Made by a program: the position numbers and the translations under genes
Origin: Sedimentitalea sp039941015
Lineage (GTDB): Bacteria; Pseudomonadota; Alphaproteobacteria; Rhodobacterales; Rhodobacteraceae
Length of the DNA: 64,000 bases
Assembly: GCF_039941015.1 (NCBI RefSeq)
Contig: NZ_JBDVFI010000095.1
Reading direction: 5' to 3' (one strand)
Notes under the pieces: model-generated
Told to the model about the DNA's origin: nothing
Database searches by the model: none
Seen by the model: only the letters and a program-made list of their open reading frames with translations
In this document: piece after piece, positions 44,841 through 52,170 of the stretch
Numbering within the stretch: position 1 is the first letter of the stretch
Layout of the letters: each line of letters opens with the position of its first letter

Positions 44841-45074
44841 ATGAGCGACGTCGCAGACCGCGTGAAGAAGATCGTTGTAGAACATCTGGGTGTTGAAGAG
44901 GACAAAGTGACCGAAAACGCTTCGTTCATCGATGATCTGGGCGCAGACAGCTTGGACACCGTTGAGTTGGTCATGGCCTTTGAAGAAGAATTCGGCATCG
45001 AGATTCCGGATGATGCGGCTGAAACCATCCAAACTTTCGGCGACGCAGTAAAGTTCATCAACTCGGCGTCCTGA
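44841..45074 (+). CDS. acpP: Acyl carrier protein
   Basis: The 77-residue acidic helical protein carries growing fatty acyl chains on phosphopantetheine attached to Ser37 in LGADSLDTVELVM. Length and sequence (VADRVKKIVVEHLGV, EEEFGIEIPDDAAE) are those of housekeeping AcpP. Acyl-ACP is also the acyl donor for LuxI-type synthases, one of which is encoded 6 kb downstream. Single gene with its own promoter and terminator. Confidence 0.98.
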   Translation: MSDVADRVKKIVVEHLGVEEDKVTENASFIDDLGADSLDTVELVMAFEEEFGIEIPDDAAETIQTFGDAVKFINSAS

Positions 45075-45098
45075 ACCGTTCCAAACGGATTACAGATT

Positions 45099-45130
45099 CG
45101 GCGTTTCCCAGTGGGAAGCGCCGTTTTTTT
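45099..45130 (+). terminator. Intrinsic terminator after acpP
   Basis: An 11-base stem (CGGCGTTTCCC / GGGAAGCGCCG, one G-T pair) with loop AGT followed by seven T residues, 25 bases after the stop. Confidence 0.92.
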
Positions 45131-45213
45131 GTCTGATGCGCCTTGTGGCTCTTGCGTCGACCGGGATTCTGTAGACATCTTGGAGTTGAGGCAAGCAGAC
45201 AAGAAACGGCGCA

Positions 45214-45753
45214 ATGATCCGTTCAATTCCCAATATCAATACGTCGCGCCTGATCCTGCGCGCGATGAAGCCCGAAGATTTCAATCGCTTTGCCCAGATC
45301 TGGGCAACGCCTGAAGTAGCGCAAAACAGCAGCGATCAACCGACAAGCCGTGGCAAGGCGTGGGATGCGTTTCTTCGCAACGCCGGCCACTGGGAAATGA
45401 CCGGGTTCGGGCAGTGGGCCGTGATCGAGCAACGGACGCGAATCATGGTTGGTCAGACCGGATTTTTTTTCAGCGCTTGCGCCTATGGCGAAGATTACGA
45501 TCCCTTTCCCGAAGCGGGCTGGATCCTGGCACCTGACGCGCGGGGGCGCGGGCTGGCACGAGAAGCGGCCGTGGCGGCGCACGACTGGTTTGACAGGGTC
45601 ATCCCCGGAACGCTGGTGGCCCGGGTCGGTGCGCAGAACACCACGTCACTGAATCTGGCGGCGCATCTGGGCTATGAAGAGATGCGGGAAACCGAATGCT
45701 GCGGCGAATCGATTGTCCTTTTGCGCAGAAACGGACCGCCGACGGTCGGCTGA
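45214..45753 (+). CDS. GNAT-family N-acetyltransferase (RimJ/RimL type)
   Basis: The 179-residue protein has the N-terminal TSRLILRAMKPEDFNRFAQIW pattern of RimJ/RimL-type GNAT enzymes, and an acetyl-CoA-binding loop in PDARGRGLAREAAVAAHDWF. Acetylates an amine, often a protein N-terminus or an antibiotic; the substrate is unknown. Single gene between acpP and the HisA-like gene. Confidence 0.88.
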   Translation: MIRSIPNINTSRLILRAMKPEDFNRFAQIWATPEVAQNSSDQPTSRGKAWDAFLRNAGHWEMTGFGQWAVIEQRTRIMVGQTGFFFSACAYGEDYDPFPEAGWILAPDARGRGLAREAAVAAHDWFDRVIPGTLVARVGAQNTTSLNLAAHLGYEEMRETECCGESIVLLRRNGPPTVG

Positions 45754-45853
45754 CGCCGCAAATAGAGCGGACAGCGCCGAAAAAATGCGACGGCACCAAC
45801 CGCTTTGTGGTACCCTCTGGTTGAAATTGATGACCAACATCGGGGGCAAGGTC

Positions 45854-46597
45854 ATGTTGATATTTCCGACAATGGGGTTGCAGGGTGGACGCTGCGTGAC
45901 GCTGGCCAAAGGCCGGCTTGACGAGCCATTGATCTGGCATGTGGATCCGGTTGAAACCGCGCATGGCTTTGCAGCGGCTGGCGCGAGCTGGATGCATCTG
46001 ACAGATTTCGATGCGGTCGAGGGACGTACTGACAATGCCGAACTGGTTCACGAGATCATCCGCAGCGCTGGCATTCCTGTGCAACTGGGAGGTGGGTTCC
46101 ACAGTCGCGAGATGGTGGAACATTGGATCGACAAGGGCGCAGGCCGTATTGTGATTGGGACGCTGGCGGCGCGTGATCCACAGCTTGCGCGCGAGCTGGC
46201 CAAGTTTCACCCCGACCAGATCGTCCTGGCGGTTGATGTCTGGCGCGGTCAGGTGATGACCGAAGGCTGGAGATCAGCCAGCGCCTGGACACCCGAAGCC
46301 TTTATCGATGCCTTTGGCGATGCACCTTTTGCCGGGATCATCATCACGGATATCGAGAGTGATATGGATGAGGTCGAGGCACAGCTGGGCTTGATTGCCG
46401 GCTTGGCAGCGCATGCACGCTCGCCCGTCATCGCGAGCGGGGTGGTGCGATCAGTAGATGATATTGCAAGGCTGACCTATGTCCCCAACATTGCCGGGGC
46501 GTTGGTCGGCCGGGCGCTGTTCCGCAAGAGCGTCGATCTGGGCGAGGCATTGCGAATTGCGCAGCCCGGACCAGAGCCGGTTGCCGAATTTCAGTAG
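45854..46597 (+). CDS. HisA/HisF-related TIM-barrel protein lacking the first catalytic Asp
   Basis: The 247-residue protein clearly has the HisA fold: WHVDPVETAHGFAAAGASWMHLTDFDAVEG, IPVQLGGGFHSREMVE is the first phosphate site, and VIASGVVRSVDDIARL the second. In HisA the N-terminal strand reads PAIDLxDG with the catalytic Asp8; here it is PTMGLQGG, so that Asp is Gly. The second catalytic Asp seems kept in LAVDVWRGQV. No histidine genes are nearby. It is therefore probably not a working HisA isomerase but a specialised paralog. The ATG at 45854 is chosen by family alignment; 45830 is possible. Confidence 0.82.
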   Translation: MLIFPTMGLQGGRCVTLAKGRLDEPLIWHVDPVETAHGFAAAGASWMHLTDFDAVEGRTDNAELVHEIIRSAGIPVQLGGGFHSREMVEHWIDKGAGRIVIGTLAARDPQLARELAKFHPDQIVLAVDVWRGQVMTEGWRSASAWTPEAFIDAFGDAPFAGIIITDIESDMDEVEAQLGLIAGLAAHARSPVIASGVVRSVDDIARLTYVPNIAGALVGRALFRKSVDLGEALRIAQPGPEPVAEFQ

Positions 46598-46747
46598 GAC
46601 GCTGACTGTCTAACTGTAAAGTGTTACAGACCGTAACCACCGCATAGAGCGCGGAAAGGTGCCGCATCGCGGTGCGCTGCGCTCTTGCCCCCATGCCCCG
46701 GTGCAGGGTAAGAGCGGTTCGCAATGGCAAAAGGGGCAAAGACCGTC

Positions 46748-48013
46748 ATGCGCAGAGTAGTCGTAACCGGACTGGGATTGGTGACACCGCTGGCAAGCGG
46801 AGTTGAGGAAAGCTGGTCCAGGCTGTTAGCCGGGCAATCAGGCGCTGGCCCGATCAAGCAATTTGATGCCGTGGCGAGCGGCGTCACCACTACATATGCC
46901 TGCGAAGTGCCGCTTGGCGATGGTAGCGATGGCACGTTCAACGCCGATGAGTGGCTGGCGCCCAAGGAACAGCGCAAGATCGATGATTTCATCCTCTATG
47001 GAATCGCAGCTGCGGATATGGCTTGCCACGATGCCGGTTGGACGCCTGAAGACGAGGCCGACCGCCTGCGCACCGGCGTGATGATCGGATCGGGTATCGG
47101 TGGTCTGAGTTCGATCGCGGATACGGCAGTGATGATCAAGGAGCGTGGACCACGCCGGGTCTCGCCCTTCTTTATCCCCGGTGCGTTGATCAATCTGATT
47201 TCCGGACAGGTCGGAATCCGGTTTGGGTTCAAAGGACCAAACCATTCGGTGGTGACGGCCTGCTCGACTGGCGCGCACGCCATCGGAGATGCATCGCGGC
47301 TGATTCAGCATGGCGACGCCGACGTTATGATCGCAGGTGGGGCTGAGGCCGCGATCTGCGAGATCGGTATTGCCGGGTTCAATGCCTGCAAAGCGCTGAG
47401 CACCAAGTTTGCGGACAATCCACAGGCGGCGAGCCGTCCCTATGACGCGGATCGGGATGGATTCGTGATGGGCGAGGGCGCTGGTGTGGTTGTTCTGGAA
47501 GAATACGAACACGCCAAGGCGCGCGGGGCCAAGATCTATGCAGAAGTGCTGGGCTATGGTCTGTCTGGCGATGCCTATCACATCACCGCCCCTTCGGAGA
47601 CCGGTGACGGCGCCGAACGGTCGATGCGTGCGGCACTGGACGGGGCAGGGCTGAAACCTGCGGATGTGGATTACATCAATGCCCATGGGACCAGCACAAT
47701 GGCCGACTCCATCGAGCTGGGTGCGGTTGAGCGGATGATGGGGGATGCGGCATCAAAGGTGACGATGTCGTCCACCAAGTCGATGACCGGGCACCTGTTG
47801 GGTGCAGCGGGTGCGATTGAGGCGATCTTCTCGATCCTCGCGATTCGTGATCAAGTGGCTCCGCCGACAATCAATCTGGATAATCCGGCCGTCGAGACCG
47901 CTGTTGACCTCGCTCCGAATGCCAAGCGCGAACGAGAGATCAACGTGGCGCTGTCCAATTCGTTCGGCTTTGGTGGCACCAATGCCAGTGTTGTCTTTGG
48001 GAAAGTTGGCTGA
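46748..48013 (+). CDS. fabF: 3-oxoacyl-ACP synthase II
   Basis: Condenses malonyl-ACP with acyl-ACP to extend fatty acids. The 421-residue thiolase-fold enzyme has MRRVVVTGLGLVTPL, the active Cys in VTACSTGAHAIG (about residue 172) and the two His in NAHGTST and MTGHLLGAAGA. An in-frame ATG at 46724 is also possible; the chosen start gives the usual FabF N-terminus and is preceded by AAAGGGGCAAAG. The mltG gene starts on its last base, a gene pairing widely seen in bacteria. Confidence 0.96.
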   Translation: MRRVVVTGLGLVTPLASGVEESWSRLLAGQSGAGPIKQFDAVASGVTTTYACEVPLGDGSDGTFNADEWLAPKEQRKIDDFILYGIAAADMACHDAGWTPEDEADRLRTGVMIGSGIGGLSSIADTAVMIKERGPRRVSPFFIPGALINLISGQVGIRFGFKGPNHSVVTACSTGAHAIGDASRLIQHGDADVMIAGGAEAAICEIGIAGFNACKALSTKFADNPQAASRPYDADRDGFVMGEGAGVVVLEEYEHAKARGAKIYAEVLGYGLSGDAYHITAPSETGDGAERSMRAALDGAGLKPADVDYINAHGTSTMADSIELGAVERMMGDAASKVTMSSTKSMTGHLLGAAGAIEAIFSILAIRDQVAPPTINLDNPAVETAVDLAPNAKREREINVALSNSFGFGGTNASVVFGKVG

Positions 48014-49167
48014 TGTGGCGCAGTCTCGCCTCTAACATGCTGACATTTTTGGTCGTCGGATTGTTTCTGGCGGTTGGTGTCGTGCTGTGGGGGAAATCAC
48101 AATACACTGTCGAAGGTCCGCTGAGTGAGGCGATTTGCCTGCGAGTAGAGCGTGGCTCGAACATGAGCAAGGTGAGCCGCGATCTCGAAACGCAGGGTGC
48201 AGTGAGCCACAGCACCATCTTTCGACTTGGGGCGGACTATGCCGAAAAGGCCAGTCAGCTAAAGGCCGGTAGCTTTTTGATAAAGCCGGGGTCGTCGATG
48301 GAGGAAATCGTCGATCAGGTCACACGTGGCGGGGCCAGCACCTGTGGCACAGAGATTGTCTATCTCGTGGGTGTGACCCGGACCGAGGCGCGTGTGCGCG
48401 AACTTGATCCGGCGACGGATCAGTTTGTCGAGATTGCCGCGTTTGATCCGACCACCGAAGAGGCACCCGAAGGATACACAGCCAAACGCACCGACGCGGA
48501 TACCCGATTTCGTATAGCGCTGGCCGAGGGCGTGACCAGTTGGCAGGTGGTCGAAGCGCTGAATGCGATCGATGTGTTGAGCGGTGAAATCACCGAGCGC
48601 CCTGACGAAGGTATGCTGGCACCCGACAGCTATGAGGTGGTTTCCGGTGCGGACCGCACGGCACTGTTGACGCAGATGCAGGAAGTTCAGGAGCTGCGGA
48701 TCGCTGCGGCGTGGGAGAGTCGGCAGGAGGGTCTGCCTTTGGCGAGCCCCGAAGAAATGCTGATTCTGGCGTCGATCATCGAAAAGGAAACCGGGGTTGC
48801 CGAAGAGCGCAGGCAAGTTGCGAGCGTCTTTGTCAATCGACTGAACCGTGGCATGAGACTGCAGACTGATCCAACGGTGATCTATGGTTTGACAAAGGGT
48901 CAGGGCGTGTTGGGCCGTGGTTTGCGCCAAAGCGAGCTGCGCAGCAGAACCCCTTGGAACACCTATGTTATCGAGGGTTTGCCGCCTTCCCCGATTGCCA
49001 ACCCCGGCATGGCGAGTCTGGAGGCTGCGGTTGCGCCGGCCGAGACGGATTTCGTCTTTTTTGTTGCGGATGGTACGGGTGGTCACGCCTTTGCCGAGAC
49101 GCTGGAAGAGCACAACCGCAATGTCGCGAAATGGCGCGAGATCGAGGCGCAACGGCAGAACAACTGA
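48013..49167 (+). CDS. mltG: Endolytic transglycosylase MltG (YceG-like)
   Basis: Cleaves nascent peptidoglycan strands at the inner membrane. The 384-residue protein has an N-terminal membrane anchor (residues about 8-26), a LysM-like region and the YceG catalytic domain with the Glu in ASIIEKETGVAEERR, DPTVIYGLT and the ending TPWNTYVIEGLPPSPIANPG. Overlaps fabF by one base. In several Roseobacter genomes the GTA cluster follows close behind mltG (from memory); here a quorum-sensing module lies between. Confidence 0.94.
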   Translation: MWRSLASNMLTFLVVGLFLAVGVVLWGKSQYTVEGPLSEAICLRVERGSNMSKVSRDLETQGAVSHSTIFRLGADYAEKASQLKAGSFLIKPGSSMEEIVDQVTRGGASTCGTEIVYLVGVTRTEARVRELDPATDQFVEIAAFDPTTEEAPEGYTAKRTDADTRFRIALAEGVTSWQVVEALNAIDVLSGEITERPDEGMLAPDSYEVVSGADRTALLTQMQEVQELRIAAAWESRQEGLPLASPEEMLILASIIEKETGVAEERRQVASVFVNRLNRGMRLQTDPTVIYGLTKGQGVLGRGLRQSELRSRTPWNTYVIEGLPPSPIANPGMASLEAAVAPAETDFVFFVADGTGGHAFAETLEEHNRNVAKWREIEAQRQNN

Positions 49168-49317
49168 AGAGCTGCGCCCGCCATGTACAAACAACCGGGT
49201 CAGTTGCGCCGAACGATTTTCAAGGCGCTGACTACCAATGGGTTAGGGTGAGGGTTAAGCCGGGCTGGAACCCTGGGTGCAGCGGTGCAATGTTTGCAAA
49301 AAGCGTGCCTGCGTTAA

Positions 49318-49331
49318 TTGGTTTTTACCAA
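49318..49331. promoter_or_regulatory. Inverted repeat upstream of the XRE regulator
   Basis: TTGGTTTTTACCAA has two perfect 5-base arms around four T. It is 49 bases before the start of an XRE-type regulator, where an autoregulatory operator would be expected. It could also be a small hairpin. Confidence 0.35.
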
Positions 49332-49379
49332 ACGGTTGATTTCTTAGGTCATCTGGTGGATGCATGTAGCAGAACTGAA

Positions 49380-49772
49380 ATGAGTATGCCGTCGATGAGC
49401 CAGATAGATGTTTTGTTGGGCAAGAGTATTGCCAAGCAACGAGTTGCAAGAGGAATATCCGTAGAGAATCTCGCAAGGAAAATCGGTCTATCTGCAAGTA
49501 CGGTTGCCGCATTCGAACAGGGGACTCGGCGAGCCAGCGCCAAGCAGCTCTTCGAAATCGCGGATGTCCTTGAATTGAAGGTCCAACGGCTCTTCAATTG
49601 CCCGGACAATGAACCCGTTGAGGTCAGGCCGACAACGGCAGCATTCTCCGGGCAGGGTGAGGAAATCGCCGGTCATTACGATGCGCTTTCAAAATCTCAC
49701 CGAGTCGCAATCTTTGCATTCCTGCTTGCCTTGAAGTCTGATAAAGAAGAGAACCATCCCTTCATGCAGTAA
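49380..49772 (+). CDS. XRE-family helix-turn-helix regulator
   Basis: The 130-residue protein has one Cro/C1-type HTH in residues about 12-66 (GKSIAKQRVARGISVENLA, then IGLSASTVAAFEQGTRRAS) and a polar C-terminal part of unknown role. The frame is open far upstream into mltG; the ATG at 49380 begins just before the HTH, though its ribosome site is weak, and an ATG at 49290 is an alternative. It is 35 bases before the LuxR gene, so the two may share a transcript. Phage-like in type, it may control luxRI or the adjacent GTA. Confidence 0.8.
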   Translation: MSMPSMSQIDVLLGKSIAKQRVARGISVENLARKIGLSASTVAAFEQGTRRASAKQLFEIADVLELKVQRLFNCPDNEPVEVRPTTAAFSGQGEEIAGHYDALSKSHRVAIFAFLLALKSDKEENHPFMQ

Positions 49773-49807
49773 ATGCGGGCGGGGCATGCGCGCGAAAGAG
49801 GCCCCTT

Positions 49808-50509
49808 GTGTCTGTTATCGACCTCAGCAAACTGAAATTTCCAGAGAATAACTTTCGGTTGTTCCTCGATACAGTTTGCGAAACGCACGAACTTGATTTC
49901 GCCGCATATGCTGGCGTGAATCCGGTTGCCCAGTCAGTCCATGGTGTTGTCAACTATCCGGACGAGTGGCAGGCGCGTTACGTGAAGAAGAGTTTCCAGC
50001 ACAAGGACCCGACCTTGCTGGTGGCAAGCCGCAGCATCGCGCCAGTCGACTGGCAGCGCTTGCGCGAGGAAACGTCGTTCAAGACGGTGTTCCACGCCGC
50101 CCATGATTTTGGGATCGCTGAACAGGGTGTGACCATCCCGGTGCGCGGTCCGTATGGCGAGGTCGGCCTGTTTAGTGTCACTCGCAACTGTTCCGACCGG
50201 GAATGGAACCTGCTCAAGCCCAAGATCATCGGCGGTTTGCAGAGCGCTGCAGTGCATTTGCATGATACTATCATGCAGTCGGATGCGATGAGCCGTGAAT
50301 TGATGCGGCCATCGCTTTCGGCTCGGGAAATCGAGATATTGCAATGGATTGCGGCGGGTAAGTCGCAGCAGGACGTTGCGGACATTTTGTCAATCTCGAG
50401 CCGGACAGTGGAGGTGCATTTGCGCTCTAGCCGGAGCAAGCTTTGCGCGCTTACGACCCCGCAAGCGGTGGGCCGTGCGGTGGGGTTGGGATTGATTTAT
50501 CCCAACTGA
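49808..50509 (+). CDS. LuxR-family acyl-homoserine-lactone receptor/transcription factor
   Basis: The 233-residue protein has an N-terminal autoinducer-binding domain with the conserved Trp54, Tyr58, Asp67-Pro68 and Trp82 that line the AHL pocket (each three before TraR numbering), and a C-terminal LuxR HTH with SAREIEILQWIAAGKSQQDVADIL and SSRTVEVHL. It starts with GTG behind GCGAAAGAGG. Paired with the LuxI gene 84 bases downstream, it is the cognate sensor. The DNA-binding key residues Glu, Leu and Gly of the HTH are all present. Confidence 0.94.
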   Translation: MSVIDLSKLKFPENNFRLFLDTVCETHELDFAAYAGVNPVAQSVHGVVNYPDEWQARYVKKSFQHKDPTLLVASRSIAPVDWQRLREETSFKTVFHAAHDFGIAEQGVTIPVRGPYGEVGLFSVTRNCSDREWNLLKPKIIGGLQSAAVHLHDTIMQSDAMSRELMRPSLSAREIEILQWIAAGKSQQDVADILSISSRTVEVHLRSSRSKLCALTTPQAVGRAVGLGLIYPN

Positions 50510-50593
50510 GCGTGACCTACGGGATTTCCACAATAGCGGAACGACTGCTAACATATGATCATCTCCGTGGGGACTAAAGAACGGAGAAGGCTC

Positions 50594-51451
50594 ATGATCA
50601 TTGTGATCGACGGAATAAACAGGCACCGATACACTCGGCTCCTTGATGAAATGTATGAACTGCGGGCACGGGTTTTTGGCCAACGCTTGGGGTGGGAAGT
50701 GGAAATCGAGGATGGCAAGGAGATCGACCAGTTCGATAGCCTCGACCCGGCCTATGTAATTGGATTGAATGACAACGGGCGCGTTGTGTCCTGCGTCCGC
50801 GCCTTGCAGACCACAGGGCCGCACATGCTGTCGGATGTGTTTTCCGACATCCTAGATGGAGAGCCGCCGCTGCGCGGGGCGACGATATGGGAATCGACGC
50901 GATTCTGTGTCGATACCGACATTCTTGAACGCGGCACTTCGCGTAATTCGGTGAGCTACGCGACCTGCGAACTGATGGCAGGTTCCCTGGAATATGCGCG
51001 CAATTCCGGGATCAGCGATATCGTCACCGTGATCGATCCAGTGATGAACCGCGTGCTAAGACGTTCGGACTGCGCGCCTTATGGCTATGTGGGTAGCACT
51101 AAACCGATGGGCAAGGTGTCTGCGATGGCGGCATTGCTCGACTGCACCGATGACCGCATCGATCGGATCCGGAAATTCGCTGGCATCGAAGGTGAGATCT
51201 TTGTTGATCGGTGGATTGCCAAGGAGCTGGCGGATCCTGAGCCGCCCGTGGCTGAGACCAGCGTGGTCGTCTGGCCCTTTGGAAAGCAACGTGGGGACAG
51301 CGATTTGCACAGCCAGCTTGAGCAATATTGCCTTGATCAACTGCTGGACGCATCGACTCAGGATGAGCTGGAGGCGGCCAAGCGCCTGACGGAGATTCTC
51401 CGCGGCGAGGAGATGATCCGGAGCATCACGCCGCATTTGCCGGCCTGTTGA
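50594..51451 (+). CDS. LuxI-family acyl-homoserine-lactone synthase with C-terminal extension
   Basis: Makes an N-acyl-homoserine lactone from S-adenosylmethionine and acyl-ACP. All eight invariant LuxI residues are present at their canonical numbers: Arg24, Phe28, Trp34, Asp45, Asp48, Arg69, Glu100 and Arg103, which also supports the start at 50594 (ACGGAGAAGGCTC ribosome site). At 285 residues it exceeds typical LuxI (about 200-220) by a polar, helix-prone tail from about residue 210, unlike the LuxI core. Acyl-chain length cannot be told. Directly upstream of the GTA cluster. Confidence 0.94.
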   Translation: MIIVIDGINRHRYTRLLDEMYELRARVFGQRLGWEVEIEDGKEIDQFDSLDPAYVIGLNDNGRVVSCVRALQTTGPHMLSDVFSDILDGEPPLRGATIWESTRFCVDTDILERGTSRNSVSYATCELMAGSLEYARNSGISDIVTVIDPVMNRVLRRSDCAPYGYVGSTKPMGKVSAMAALLDCTDDRIDRIRKFAGIEGEIFVDRWIAKELADPEPPVAETSVVVWPFGKQRGDSDLHSQLEQYCLDQLLDASTQDELEAAKRLTEILRGEEMIRSITPHLPAC

Positions 51452-51654
51452 GCACGTTTGACCGACATGACCGGCAGTGCCGATCATTGAGGGCAAGGGG
51501 CTCTGGCCTTCAGCGGAATAAGGATGTTGCAGTAGAAAGGAACAAGTTCGCCTCGGGTTCGTTGCGAATGTTCGGAATGTCGAGGCGCTCGACGGTCTGG
51601 GTTTTTATGGTTGGCTGGGTGGGGGCACCCTTGGCCAGATCGTTTGGTAACCCG

Positions 51655-51668
51655 TCATTTATAAATGA
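51655..51668. promoter_or_regulatory. 14-base perfect palindrome upstream of the GTA promoter
   Basis: TCATTTATAAATGA is a perfect inverted repeat, 36 bases before a -35 box, the position of an activator site. It does not look like a lux box or a CtrA site (TTAA-N7-TTAA). Candidate ligands are a GTA activator such as GafA, the XRE protein or another regulator; none is shown by sequence. Confidence 0.5.
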
Positions 51669-51704
51669 TATCAAGAAGTTAACTTGCATGAACGGTGGGT
51701 CGAG

Positions 51705-51733
51705 TTGACTCACCGTGCGGACTAACGTATAGG
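51705..51733 (+). promoter_or_regulatory. Sigma70-like promoter upstream of GTA g1
   Basis: TTGACT and TATAGG are separated by exactly 17 bases. The start would be near 51740, about 100 bases before g1 and only about 20 bases before the terminator-like hairpin. Confidence 0.55.
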
Positions 51734-51761
51734 TTGTGTCATGCTAGAAGACGTGGGTGAG

Positions 51762-51792
51762 CGGCCACGGGGAAACCCGGAGGCCGTTTTTT
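51762..51792 (+). terminator. Terminator-like hairpin in the GTA leader
   Basis: Outer stem CGGCC / GGCCG and inner stem CGGG / CCCG around a small purine loop are followed by six T residues. It lies 49 bases before g1. It may end the luxI transcript, end a short RNA from the promoter just upstream, or act as an attenuator for the GTA operon. Confidence 0.7.
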
Positions 51793-51840
51793 CGTGTCTC
51801 TCGTGCGGAGAGTTTTCACGCATGAGGCAAAAGAGCAAAC

Positions 51841-52170
51841 ATGACTTTGATTACCCCGGAGGAGCGTATTTCGCAGACGGCCGACATTCTACGGTCGCTT
51901 GAGGAATCGGTGAAAAGTTTGCGCAAGCAGGCAGAAGACCTGCGAAAGCAACTTGAGGCCGGGGAGGATGCAAACCTTGTGACAGGCAGTCGAAATTTGC
52001 TGGAGGCGGAGAAGCTTATCAGCAGCTGCCGAAGAGTGGAGATGAGCCTTGACGAACAATATAGAAGACAAGCGGGAATTGTTCAGGGGGGATATGCCCT
52101 GGACCTCGACGCCGCCCGATCTGAGATCGGGTGCCGTCTGTCTCGCCTCAGAAACTGCTGTGATTCGTGA
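51841..52170 (+). CDS. GTA g1, small terminase subunit-like protein
   Basis: A 109-residue helical, coiled-coil-prone protein (residues about 10-60 are heptad-rich with Leu/Glu/Lys) in the position of RcGTA g1, which acts as the small terminase (TerS) in packaging. Sequence motifs are few, so the assignment rests on size, coiled coil and place before the large terminase. Its end overlaps the start of g2. Confidence 0.75.
   Translation: MTLITPEERISQTADILRSLEESVKSLRKQAEDLRKQLEAGEDANLVTGSRNLLEAEKLISSCRRVEMSLDEQYRRQAGIVQGGYALDLDAARSEIGCRLSRLRNCCDS

Larger units (their letters stand above)
51452..51840. other. Intergenic regulatory region between luxI and GTA g1
   Basis: This 389-base gap holds no convincing gene; a plus-strand frame at 51448-51708 lacks a ribosome site and family match. 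It contains a 14-base palindrome, a sigma70-like promoter, a terminator-like hairpin and a second small hairpin (CTCTC at 51798-51802 / GAGAG at 51808-51812, then TTTT), all annotated or discussed separately. The AT-rich patch at 51650-51690 stands out against GC-rich surroundings. Confidence 0.65.

Noticed and set aside
50510..50593. Search for a lux box before luxI
   Set aside because: GGGATTTCC and nearby bases give no convincing 18-20 base dyad, so no LuxR site is claimed.
51448..51708. An 86-codon plus-strand frame in the luxI-g1 gap
   Set aside because: No ribosome site, starts inside luxI, unusual composition, and it covers the regulatory palindrome.
52049..52159. Longer N-terminus for the large terminase
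   Set aside because: TTG at 52049 and ATG at 52094 would overlap g1 by 77-122 bases and add residues not expected in relatives; the ATG also has its GGGGG run too close.
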